64,000 bases of DNA from Fuerstiella sp041398845 (GTDB taxonomy: Bacteria; Planctomycetota; Planctomycetia; Planctomycetales; Planctomycetaceae), in assembly GCA_041398845.1 (NCBI GenBank), contig JAWKTZ010000006.1, positions 1,488,001-1,552,000 on the forward strand. The letters run 5' to 3'. How positions within the stretch are numbered: the stretch's first letter is position 1; each line of letters begins with the position of its first letter. Positions 1-8,204 of this stretch are shown piece after piece. Made by a program: the position numbers and the translations under genes. The notes beneath the pieces were generated by a model. The model did not search any database. It was not told where the DNA came from and was given only the letters and a program-made list of their open reading frames with translations.

Positions 1-1460
1 CGTTTGGGATCGGTGACGCGAACCACCGGAGTTGCTCCGCGCATCCAAATGCGTCGTGACAACAGCAGCCCGCCCGCCAGTTCGATCGGCTGCCACGCCG
101 TCCGCAGAATTTCGGGCCAGCGACCACGCAGATCGATCCCTGGTTCCAGATCTGGGGAAATCGTAAATTTCAGCAGCACATGGTCCGCGGGAACGCCCGG
201 TAGAGACGTGAATCCGTTTTGATAAAACCCGGGAGGGCAGTATCGGGTGATATCTACACAGCAATCTTCGAGCGACTTTTTCCAGCCCACACCTCCTGTG
301 CCCAAAGGCTGATAGGCAATGCGGTGGCAAAGCAGCAACGCCGTTCGTCCGGGACGCAGTTTGGTGCCCGTGCGAAACCGGCGAATTGAACGTGACGCGG
401 TCGCCACCAATGCGCCGGCCTGAGCATGAAACGTGACACCCAGATCCGCGAATTCCTGTTCGGAAACGCTGGCGTTCCGAAGCCAGCCGCTGATCTCTTC
501 CCCCCTCAACTCACGTCGTTCCGGATGATCCGACGCGGGATTCGCAACAACATACATCTTCAATTGGGGAGATGGCTGGGTTTGTATCTGATCTTCAATC
601 ACCAGTTCGATTTCGCACTGTCGGCGGATTCTCGCACGCCGAGTTCGTGCTCTCCGCCGCCCATTAGGTTCGTATTCTTTCCGATGCGGCCAGGCATCGA
701 TGATCTGCTGACAGGCAAAACCGGAACGACTGCTGTCGTTCAGTACCTGGCGAGTTCTTGCAGTGAGCTTCAAATCCGGTTCACTCAACCATGCTCTTAT
801 CTTCGCTTCATCGATGGCTTGATCATCTGCAATTGGCAGCTCTGCCTTCCGCACTTCCGAAAACAACTTCCCCAAATCCCGAGGCCCCAGCAACGCCTGC
901 GACATTGGCAGGCGAATGTGTCGGAACGCCGTGTTTTCCGTTTCCGGCGGAAGCTGCATGCGACCCAATTCCTCGTTGTTTCGCGTGTTGGCCCAGCGTT
1001 CGACATCTCGCCACATGTCCTGATGCATCTGGACACTCAGGCCGATGGGCGGAGAACCTGGGTTCGGCACCTGATCCAACAAACAGTGCAGTTTGGGCCA
1101 GTAGGACGACTGCCACGATGCGTCATCGTTGCCGTCTTTCTCTTCTACCTGCATCGCGGCCAGAACCTGAATCGCCAGCAGCCCCATCTGCCGAGGAACC
1201 TGATGGGTCTGTGTGCTTCCGGAGAACCAAAAGTGCCCGTCATGTGCGGCCTGCTCAAGTGCTTTAAGATGCCGCACGACTGCGGCGACAAATTCTTCCT
1301 GAGCATCCTCGCACGTTTCAAATTCTGCAGAGGGAAATTGGCCATTCCAGGCGTTCTTGAGTGTCTCAGCATCGACACACAATACCACGCTCCGCCCGGC
1401 GTGCTGTTCATGAAAATAGTGGCCGACGATCGCATCATTCCACTCGTCATAACTGCTCAA
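1..1460 (-). CDS. Large uncharacterised protein, C-terminus beyond the window edge
   Basis: The minus strand is open from 1661 down to the first base of the window. The best start is TTG at 1460-1458, because GGGGAGG lies 8 bases upstream and no ATG precedes the conserved-looking sequence. The visible 486 residues begin MSSYDEWNDAIVGHYF. They include a Trp- and Tyr-rich section (SSYWPKLHCLLD, MWRDVERWAN), a stretch HIRLPMSQALLGPRDLGKLF, an Arg-rich segment and a beta-rich region (FTSLPGVPADHVLLKF). There is no signal peptide, so it is probably cytoplasmic. I do not recognise the family; length and style recall large proteins of mobile or defence gene clusters, but that is only an impression. 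The gene follows the sulfatase on the same strand after a 464-base gap, so it probably has its own promoter. Confidence 0.75.
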   Translation of the reverse strand, partial: MSSYDEWNDAIVGHYFHEQHAGRSVVLCVDAETLKNAWNGQFPSAEFETCEDAQEEFVAAVVRHLKALEQAAHDGHFWFSGSTQTHQVPRQMGLLAIQVLAAMQVEEKDGNDDASWQSSYWPKLHCLLDQVPNPGSPPIGLSVQMHQDMWRDVERWANTRNNEELGRMQLPPETENTAFRHIRLPMSQALLGPRDLGKLFSEVRKAELPIADDQAIDEAKIRAWLSEPDLKLTARTRQVLNDSSRSGFACQQIIDAWPHRKEYEPNGRRRARTRRARIRRQCEIELVIEDQIQTQPSPQLKMYVVANPASDHPERRELRGEEISGWLRNASVSEQEFADLGVTFHAQAGALVATASRSIRRFRTGTKLRPGRTALLLCHRIAYQPLGTGGVGWKKSLEDCCVDITRYCPPGFYQNGFTSLPGVPADHVLLKFTISPDLEPGIDLRGRWPEILRTAWQPIELAGGLLLSRRIWMRGATPVVRVTDPK

Positions 1461-1924
1461 CTGACCAGCCTCCCCTTTTATCACGTCGCCCTTACTCACG
1501 TCAGCCGCCGAGCATACTCTGGGAGAATACGCAAGGGAAGGAGGAGGGGCGATTTCGCTGGTGGAGGTGACAGCGTCTGCATCCTTTCCCCCGGAAACCG
1601 CTGGCGATACGCCAGATGGTCCCCGGAAACAACTACGGTGGGTCCATTTTTTACGCCGATTTCACCCCCGAAGTGCCCGAAGTGGATCCGTTGTTGGACG
1701 CCGATCTCCTGGTTACTGTTGCCGCATTTCTTGGAACGCCACGAAGTTGAAAGAGGCTATCCCGCGCCCGTGATGCCTCTTTAGATATTCGCGATATCTC
1801 CGGCAGCCTGCAGGTTCCTGAATGCTCGTGAAGTCAACGAGACGGCATAACCTTCCGGCCGCTGATCGCCGACATGGAGCAGGTCTGGCAAGTTGCGCCT
1901 GCAAGTCGCTCCAACCCCAAATAG
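1461..1924. other. Intergenic region, 464 bases, with a possible gene relic
   Basis: No convincing intact gene lies here. It must hold the promoter of the left-edge gene. On the plus strand one frame (1571-1831) reads protein-like sequence, including an ATG at 1616 followed by VPGNNYGGSIFYADFTPEV. It is interrupted by TGA at 1748 and ends at TGA 1829. It may be a decayed gene or chance. Confidence 0.4.
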
Positions 1925-3409
1925 TTATTTCTCATCCAATGCCCGGATGGGAAACACGTCGGACGGCACGTGCTGCTTGGTCATCATCTTTTCGAGCTTC
2001 GAGACAACATCCGGATGATCGGCGGCGACGTCCATGGACTCGCTGATGTCATCCGCGATGTTGTACAGTTCCGTCTGAATGTTGCCTTTGGCCAGATTTT
2101 GACGCACGGCTTTCCAGTTGCCGACGCGAATCGTCTGTTGGCCGCCGTAACCCGCGAATTCTCGATACAGGAACGGTCGTTTCGGCTGCTCTTTGCCCAG
2201 CAGTGTGGGTAGCAGGCTGATGCCGTCGCAGTTTTCGGGCACTGACGGTTTGGCATCGACGACTTCCATAATCGTCGGCATCCAGTCTTCAAACCCGCTG
2301 ACTCGATCGCTTTCCGATCCGGCCTTCACTTTGCTCGGCCAGCGCACGATCGTGGGAACTCGCACGCCGCCTTCGTACAGCGAACCTTTCAGGCCACGCA
2401 GTTCGCCGACGCTTTTGAAGAACGTGAAGTCCACTTCCTGATCAAGATGAGTCGTTCCGTTATCGGAACTGAATACGATCAAAGTGTTATCTGCCAGGTC
2501 CAGTTCATCAAGCAGTTTCAGAATGTTGCCAATGTAGCCGTCCATGCGAGTGATCATGGCGGCGTAAGCAGCTCGCGGAGTAAAATGCGGGGTGTAACCG
2601 TAGCCTTCTTCTTTGGTAAACGGAGGATCCTTCCAGCCCAGGTTCAGATAAGGTTTCAGGTCTTCGTCTGGCACGTGCAGCGCCACATGAGGAATCACCG
2701 TCGGGTAATAACAGAAGAACGGTTTGTCTTTGTTGGCTCGAATGAATTCCAGCGCCTGAGCATTGATGTGGTCCGGAGCGTAGTCGGTTCCTTTGAACTG
2801 GTCGTAACTGCGAGGATCGGATTTGTCATCGGTCTTTGCGAAGTTGGCGTGACCATCAATAGGCGGATTGTTTCTGAGCCGATATTCGTCGTTATTGCTG
2901 CGCAGAAACGACGGGTAATAGCTGTGAGCGTGACTTTGGCACAGATATCCGAAGAAGCGATCGAAGCCCTGAGCGATCGGGTTGCCGCACGAATTCGGTC
3001 CGCCCAGTCCCCATTTGCCGAAGGCTCCGGTGACGTAACCTTCGGTTTGCAGCAGTTCTCCCAGGGTGACTTCGTCGTCCGGAATCGGTTCCTGACCTTC
3101 CGGCGGAGTTCCCTTGTTGCTGCGAATGTAAGCGTGGCCGGGATGCTTGCCCGTCATCAGCACGCAGCGTGACGGAGCACACACGGCATTGCCGCAGTAG
3201 TGCTGAGTCAGCTTCATGCCTTCGGCCGCCAGTCGATCCAGGTTAGGCGTTTTGATCAATTGCTGGCCAAAGCTGCCTGTTTCTCGATAACCCAGGTCGT
3301 CGGCGAGGATAAAGACGATGTTGGGGCGGTCGGCACCGTTCGCAGACCCGAAAGAAAGCAGAGCCAGCAGGGCAACGGACAGATGTTGGAGGCGACGATT
3401 CAGCGGCAT
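1925..3409 (-). CDS. Secreted arylsulfatase-type sulfatase
   Basis: A 494-residue sulfatase of the alkaline phosphatase superfamily that would hydrolyse sulfate esters outside the cytoplasm. A signal peptide (LSVALLALLSFGSANG) ends near residue 25. It is followed by NIVFILADDLG with the metal-binding Asp pair at 37-38. Cys77 in CAPSR is the residue converted to formylglycine. Further family signatures are GKWGLGG, the metal site in FSSDNGT and a C-terminal RVGNWKAVR. Length is normal for the family. Maturation would need a formylglycine-generating enzyme, which is not in the window. The natural substrate cannot be read from sequence; sulfated polysaccharides are the usual target in this phylum. 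No sugar-degradation genes are adjacent. Confidence 0.95.
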   Translation of the reverse strand: MPLNRRLQHLSVALLALLSFGSANGADRPNIVFILADDLGYRETGSFGQQLIKTPNLDRLAAEGMKLTQHYCGNAVCAPSRCVLMTGKHPGHAYIRSNKGTPPEGQEPIPDDEVTLGELLQTEGYVTGAFGKWGLGGPNSCGNPIAQGFDRFFGYLCQSHAHSYYPSFLRSNNDEYRLRNNPPIDGHANFAKTDDKSDPRSYDQFKGTDYAPDHINAQALEFIRANKDKPFFCYYPTVIPHVALHVPDEDLKPYLNLGWKDPPFTKEEGYGYTPHFTPRAAYAAMITRMDGYIGNILKLLDELDLADNTLIVFSSDNGTTHLDQEVDFTFFKSVGELRGLKGSLYEGGVRVPTIVRWPSKVKAGSESDRVSGFEDWMPTIMEVVDAKPSVPENCDGISLLPTLLGKEQPKRPFLYREFAGYGGQQTIRVGNWKAVRQNLAKGNIQTELYNIADDISESMDVAADHPDVVSKLEKMMTKQHVPSDVFPIRALDEK

Positions 3410-3586
3410 CCGGAATTCTCCACGATGAAAGCCAATAAAACAGTGAAGCTCAATCCATGCTAGCGAAGTCCGGCAGAATCGGTAGTCACGGCGTGACGCA
3501 ATCAGGATCCGTGGGCCAGTCCGAAAAGGGTGAACTTCGTGGCTTGTAACGGCTCCTTAACCCCATTAGACTCCCCGCTCGACTGA

Positions 3587-3659
3587 GGGCAGATAGCTCA
3601 GTTGGTAGAGCACAGGACTGAAAATCCTGGTGTCGGGGGTTCGATTCCCCCTCTGCCCA
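3587..3659 (+). tRNA. tRNA-Phe (GAA)
   Basis: Complete cloverleaf of 73 nt. The acceptor stem GGGCAGA pairs with TCTGCCC, followed by discriminator A. The D arm is GCTC-AGTTGGTAG-AGC. The anticodon stem is CAGGA/TCCTG with loop CTGAAAA, giving anticodon GAA. The T arm is GGGGG-TTCGATT-CCCCC. The 3' CCA is not encoded. Confidence 0.97.
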
Positions 3660-3680
3660 TTTGCGTTCCGCGAAGAACCG

Positions 3681-3722
3681 AAGAGTCAGGAAAGCCCCGT
3701 GTTTTTCGGACTCTTTTCTTTT
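3681..3722 (+). terminator. Possible terminator after tRNA-Phe
   Basis: An inverted repeat AAGAGTC (3681-3687) and GACTCTT (3709-3715) is followed by the T-rich run TTCTTTT. The loop is about 21 bases, long for a classical rho-independent terminator, so the call is tentative. Confidence 0.4.
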
Positions 3723-3914
3723 GATGGGTTCCGCTGCTCACCTCCTGAACGTCATCCTCCCTTTGGACTCATGCCTTGAGCTCTTTGTTGCTGCCGAAAC
3801 GGAGGCAGTATGACTTTGAGGAATGCGGAACGGGACTCTTCACCGTTCCCGAATCCCGGCATTGAGCGTCCACGTGGCAAGAGCTCGATTCAGACACATC
3901 AAATGACGCGGGGT

Positions 3915-5768
3915 CTACCGGTCCACCGATACCGCTTCGGCATAGGCCAGTTCTCCGGTTCGTCCGTCGAAGTATTGGAAGATGACCTGGGGATGAGGGT
4001 AGGCGACCCAGCGTTTGTCGCCCAGCTTCTGTGGCATGTTAAACACATTGTTGACCTGCACCACGCAGAAGTGAGGGTACAGGCGTTCCAGGCGAGGCAG
4101 GTCGGGAAGAATATAGCTGCTCCAGCGAATGTCGCATTCTCGGGGGCCGAACTTGAATTTGCCGGTGGCGGGGCGATTGCTTTCGTCCAGTTCGGGAACG
4201 TGGTTCACGCTGTTGTGAGGTCCGCAGCAGAATTCCCAGACGCTGTCAGTGACTTTGATGGCAAAGCTGTTGTGCAGGTCGCCGGTCATCACAAACACTT
4301 TTTTGCCCAGCTTGTCCCATTCGTTGATCAGCCGTTCGCGTTCGTCAAAGAAGCCGGTCCAGGCTTCTTCTTTATTCTCAGCATCCACTTCGAAGCCACC
4401 GGCGCCACTGTGAGGAATCATGAAGGGGACCGTGGAAATCACGAAGAAGAAGTCGGCGTCGCTTTCCTTCATGGATTTCAGCAACCAGTCGCGCTGGGGT
4501 TTGCCGAGCATTGAGACGCCGGGTTTGTCGCGTTGGCTCACGTCGTGCATGTCGCGATCGCCTCGAGTATCCAGGATGAAGAATTCGCAGTTGGATGCTC
4601 GAAAACTGCCATAGCTGCGGCGACCGATGGAATAGCTCAGGCTGGCGTCATCCACCTTTGCCGGCATGTGCAGTTTCAGTGTATGAGCGTCCACGACTTC
4701 CCTGATGTCGTACACATAAGAATTCTGGTTGCCTTCATCGTTGTCATAGCGGATATCGTTGACTCCGGCTTCCGGTGTGCCCCAATGCACGTGCAGGTTC
4801 AGCATTTCCTGCAACGGCAGCTTTGTGAAATCGGTGTTGAGATCCACCAGCAGATCGCTGCCGGCCTTCATCGACGCTTTTCCAAAATGGATCGGGTGTT
4901 TGTGCTGCATCGGGTTGGCCCAGCCCAGGTAATCGTGCCAGGCATAGGTTCCGATGTCTCGGAACACCGTGCGGCGGTGCCGCTTGCCGGCTTCGGATGA
5001 TCCCCAGATGTCGTTGACCAGTTCGTGGTCGTCGAAGGTGAAGAAGCTGGGAACGTTGCGATGCCATTTCGCCAGTTCATTCCCGCGACTCAGGTACAGC
5101 TTGTAGTTTTCCCACACGCCAACCACGGTGGGCATCACCTGCACCGACAGAGGAAACGTTTTCTGTCCCTGAGTCAGTCGCCAGGCTTCCGGCGGGTATT
5201 CTCGCAGTTCTTCATACAACCAGTCACCGTTCATGATGTGAAAGTGAACTTTGTCGGCCCAGTCATTGTTCAGGTGCTCATAGGTTGTCGCTCGATGACC
5301 GCCGCCGTGCAGAGGGTTCTGGTTGGCACAGGATCCGATTTGAAAACGAAAGTTATACAGTCCGTCAGGATTGTATCTGGCGTTGTGAGTATCGCGACTG
5401 CTGGGCATTGTACGAAACGTGCCGGGCAGACCATGAGGCCGCTCATTGACCCAGACCTGATAATGATAGTGCGTGTCCGACTTTAGATTCTGCAGGTCGG
5501 CGACTCCGGTGTTGTCGTGATCGATCGTTGTTATCGCAGGCGGGCTGACCTGATCCAGTGCATCAGCAGTCGTTCCATAATGCACAACGAACTGGCCGGG
5601 GTCGGAAGTTCGGCACCAGACTTTCATTGAGGTCGATGTGGGGTGGCCCAGCATTGGTCCATGTGTCAGTCGAATCGGGTCGCGTTCGGCGTGAGCCGTC
5701 GGCAGCGAACCGAGCAGCAGGCACGACGTCAGGACAAAACGTGATGAAACGGTGACAGCGGCGGACAT
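3915..5768 (-). CDS. phoD: PhoD-family alkaline phosphatase/phosphodiesterase, exported
   Basis: A 617-residue PhoD-like metallophosphoesterase that would release phosphate from phosphoesters outside the cytoplasm. It has an N-terminal signal (SCLLLGSLPTAHA), then the PhoD fibronectin-like domain (GPMLGHPTSTSMKVW). The catalytic domain shows FQIGSCANQ, HIMNGDWLY, FFTFDDHELVNDIWG and FVMTGDLHNSFAIKV, matching the metal-ligand blocks of the family. A segment around DVSQRDKPGVSMLGKPQRDW is typical of planctomycete members. The gene stands alone, with the tRNA and a divergent promoter region on either side. PhoD is commonly induced by phosphate limitation, but no clear Pho box was identified. Confidence 0.92.
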   Translation of the reverse strand: MSAAVTVSSRFVLTSCLLLGSLPTAHAERDPIRLTHGPMLGHPTSTSMKVWCRTSDPGQFVVHYGTTADALDQVSPPAITTIDHDNTGVADLQNLKSDTHYHYQVWVNERPHGLPGTFRTMPSSRDTHNARYNPDGLYNFRFQIGSCANQNPLHGGGHRATTYEHLNNDWADKVHFHIMNGDWLYEELREYPPEAWRLTQGQKTFPLSVQVMPTVVGVWENYKLYLSRGNELAKWHRNVPSFFTFDDHELVNDIWGSSEAGKRHRRTVFRDIGTYAWHDYLGWANPMQHKHPIHFGKASMKAGSDLLVDLNTDFTKLPLQEMLNLHVHWGTPEAGVNDIRYDNDEGNQNSYVYDIREVVDAHTLKLHMPAKVDDASLSYSIGRRSYGSFRASNCEFFILDTRGDRDMHDVSQRDKPGVSMLGKPQRDWLLKSMKESDADFFFVISTVPFMIPHSGAGGFEVDAENKEEAWTGFFDERERLINEWDKLGKKVFVMTGDLHNSFAIKVTDSVWEFCCGPHNSVNHVPELDESNRPATGKFKFGPRECDIRWSSYILPDLPRLERLYPHFCVVQVNNVFNMPQKLGDKRWVAYPHPQVIFQYFDGRTGELAYAEAVSVDR

Positions 5769-6074
5769 AGCGATTCTTCCATAGGTTCCATGAGAACAGA
5801 AACGAGCCGTGTTTGTGTGTACCAGAACCCGCCCGGAATCTCAAACGGAGCGTTTAGCGTGTGCCGCCTGCCCGGTTGCCGCCTGCCGGGTTGTGAAATT
5901 GCTGTGGGAGCGGCAATTCGGCCACGGAATCCTGCTCGATTCTCAAGTTTGCCTGGTTTGATATGATTCGGCCCTCCAATCGTCTGGACTCTGGCCCACG
6001 ACGAAGAACAATAGCAGGCGATCAATCAGACGAGCAGTCATCGGCTGCCTGAAACGACCAACCACGGCACTGCG
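5769..6074. other. Divergent intergenic region between phoD and the MoxR operon
   Basis: 306 bases that must contain promoters for both divergent transcripts. No convincing -35/-10 pair was found. A 15-nt tandem duplication lies at 5862-5891. Confidence 0.5.
5862..5891. repeat. 15-nt tandem duplication
   Basis: TGCCGCCTGCCCGGT (5862-5876) is followed directly by TGCCGCCTGCCGGGT (5877-5891), 14 of 15 bases identical. Confidence 0.8.
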
Positions 6075-7163
6075 GTGTCAGAGAAACCTATGTCCGACGA
6101 AAATACGACAACCGCGTCTGCCATCGCGGCAATTCCTTCCGAATCCATCGACTTGCTGCATGACGCTCACGGAAAGCTGACGACGCAGATTGGCAAAGTC
6201 ATTGTCGGTCAGAGCGACGTCATCGACCAGTTGCTGATTGCGTTGTTCAGTCGTGGTCACTGTTTACTGGAAGGTGTGCCGGGCCTGGCCAAAACGCTGA
6301 TGATCAGCACGCTGTCGAAGAGTCTGTCGATGGCGTTTTCGAGAATCCAGTTTACTCCGGACCTCATGCCGGCCGACATTACCGGCACCGATGTCCTGCA
6401 GGAAAATCGCGACACGGGAGAACGCGAATTCCGCTTTATTCAGGGGCCATTGTTTCACAACGTGGTCCTTGCTGATGAAATCAACCGCACACCGCCGAAA
6501 ACTCAGGCGGCACTGCTGGAGGCCATGCAGGAAGGCCAGGTGACCGTCGGTCAGACCATTCATCTGCTGCCCAAGCCGTTCTTTGTCCTGGCAACTCAAA
6601 ACCCCATCGAACAGGAAGGCACATATTCTCTGCCGGAAGCTCAGCAGGACCGTTTTATGTTCAAGGTCTTTGTGAAGTATCCGTCGTTTGAAGAAGAACG
6701 ACGGATTGCCCGGCAGACGACATCGACCGTGAAAGTCGATATCGATCCGGTGCTGACCGACGAACAGGTGATTCACATTCAGGAAGTCGTGCGGCAGGTT
6801 CCGGTGACCGATCATGTGATCAATTATGCGTTGGCACTCGTGCGGCAGACACGAGTCAACGAACCGGGAGCGCCGGCGTGGATCAACGACTGGCTGGCGT
6901 GGGGAGCGGGTCCGCGAGCCATGCAGAACCTGCTGCTGGGCGGCAAAACGCGAGCTCTGCTGAATGGTCGCACTCACGTGTCAACGGATGACATCAAAGC
7001 TCTGGCGGCACCGGTGCTGCGACACCGGATTACTCCGAATTTCACGGCGGAAAGCGAAGGCATTACGTCGGACAAAGTGATTGAACGCCTGATTGCCGAA
7101 ACACCTGACAAGGAAAGCGAACTGACAAGTGACCCACGACTTGGAAAGATTTTTGCAGCCTGA
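6075..7163 (+). CDS. MoxR-family AAA+ ATPase
   Basis: A 362-residue MoxR ATPase, a chaperone-like enzyme thought to act with VWA-domain partners. Walker A is GVPGLAKT (67-74). Walker B is VVLADEINRTPPKTQ, followed by EAMQEGQVTVG, and then sensor 1 in FVLATQNPIEQEGTY. The C-terminal lid domain is complete. The length is normal, in contrast to the truncated MoxR at 24885-25238. It is the first gene of an operon with DUF58, BatA-like and VWA/amidotransferase-like genes, and its end overlaps the next gene by 35 bases. A second in-frame ATG at 6090 is a possible alternative start. Confidence 0.95.
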   Translation: MSEKPMSDENTTTASAIAAIPSESIDLLHDAHGKLTTQIGKVIVGQSDVIDQLLIALFSRGHCLLEGVPGLAKTLMISTLSKSLSMAFSRIQFTPDLMPADITGTDVLQENRDTGEREFRFIQGPLFHNVVLADEINRTPPKTQAALLEAMQEGQVTVGQTIHLLPKPFFVLATQNPIEQEGTYSLPEAQQDRFMFKVFVKYPSFEEERRIARQTTSTVKVDIDPVLTDEQVIHIQEVVRQVPVTDHVINYALALVRQTRVNEPGAPAWINDWLAWGAGPRAMQNLLLGGKTRALLNGRTHVSTDDIKALAAPVLRHRITPNFTAESEGITSDKVIERLIAETPDKESELTSDPRLGKIFAA

Positions 7164-8022
7164 CGAAATCGCGAAGATTTCTCGTCTGGAACTGCGAGCT
7201 CGCAAAGTCGTTGAGGGGTTCGTTTCCGGGTTGCACAGAAGTCCGTATTTCGGCCAGTCCATCGAGTTCGTACAGCACCGTGAGTACGTTCCGGGGGATG
7301 ATACGCGCCGCATCGACTGGAAGGTCTGGTCGCGTACCGACCGGTATTATCTGAAGCAGTTCGAAGAAGACACCAACGTGCGAGTGGTGTTGCTGGTGGA
7401 CGGCAGCGAATCCATGCAGTTTGGCAGCGGTTCTGTAACCAAGTTCGACTATGCTCAGACGGTGGCAGCGGCACTGGCGATGCTGGTCCTGAAGCAGAAC
7501 GATTCCGTCGGAGTTGGGCTGTTTGATTCGACCATGCGATCCATTATTCCCGCCAGCAGTCGACACAACCACCTGAACACCATTCTGAGAGGCCTGTCAG
7601 CGGAAACGGCAGGCGGCAAAACGGATATGATCGCCGTTCTGAGAAAAGCGGCGGAAGTGATGAACCATCGCAGCATCGTGATTCTGATTTCCGATCTGTT
7701 CTGCGATCGAGAGCAGTTGTTTAAGGGCCTTCAGTTGCTGCGACAGCGGAAACATGAAGTGTTGATCGTGCATACGATGGACGATCAGGAACTGGACTTT
7801 GACTACAGCGGCACGCTGCGGTTCGAAGGCCTTGAAGACAGCGGCAAGCTGACCTGCGACCCGGCTGCACTGCGAGCCGGTTATCAGAATGCTCTGAAAA
7901 AGTTTCTGGAGACCATTCGTCGGCGCTGTGCGGGCAGTGTGGTGGATTATCGACTCACACGTACGAGCGAACGTCTGGACGCAGTGCTGTCGCATCTTTT
8001 GAATTTTCGAATCGGAATGTAG
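7129..8022 (+). CDS. DUF58 protein with VWA-like fold
   Basis: A 297-residue DUF58 protein, the usual partner of MoxR. Signatures are REYVPGDDTRRIDWKVWSRTD and the VWA-like strand LLVDGSESMQFG, which retains a DxSxS metal-site pattern, followed by ILISDLF. The GTG start lies inside the 3' end of the MoxR gene, implying translational coupling. The C-terminus (AGSVVDYRLTRTSERLDAVLSHLL) is the same type of sequence that survives in the deleted copy near 24885. It is predicted cytoplasmic or peripheral, with no signal or TM segment. The cellular role of MoxR/DUF58 pairs in planctomycetes is not established. Confidence 0.93.
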   Translation: MTHDLERFLQPDEIAKISRLELRARKVVEGFVSGLHRSPYFGQSIEFVQHREYVPGDDTRRIDWKVWSRTDRYYLKQFEEDTNVRVVLLVDGSESMQFGSGSVTKFDYAQTVAAALAMLVLKQNDSVGVGLFDSTMRSIIPASSRHNHLNTILRGLSAETAGGKTDMIAVLRKAAEVMNHRSIVILISDLFCDREQLFKGLQLLRQRKHEVLIVHTMDDQELDFDYSGTLRFEGLEDSGKLTCDPAALRAGYQNALKKFLETIRRRCAGSVVDYRLTRTSERLDAVLSHLLNFRIGM

Positions 8023-8170
8023 CACCTGTCGCCCGATCTCGAGTCGAACAATTCCCGGCCAGGAACAAACAATCGAAGAACCGACCACGATGACCAACGC
8101 CGTTGCTCAGTGATTCCAATTGATGTTTCATTTTTGCCCTGTGACTTAACTGTTATTGAACACTTCACTG

Positions 8171-8190
8171 CTCGACCTGGAGAGGTCGAG
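8171..8190. repeat. Perfect 8-bp hairpin upstream of the BatA-like gene
   Basis: CTCGACCT, a four-base GGAG loop, and AGGTCGAG form a perfect stem-loop that ends 14 bases before the ATG at 8205. It could affect translation or be a short dispersed palindrome. Confidence 0.7.
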
Positions 8191-8204
8191 CTACGGAAAC
8201 CCCG

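Noticed and set aside
426..1784. 452-codon plus-strand reading frame
   Set aside because: It is antisense to the left-edge gene, whose minus-strand frame has a ribosome binding site and protein-like composition; the plus frame reads as low-complexity shadow.
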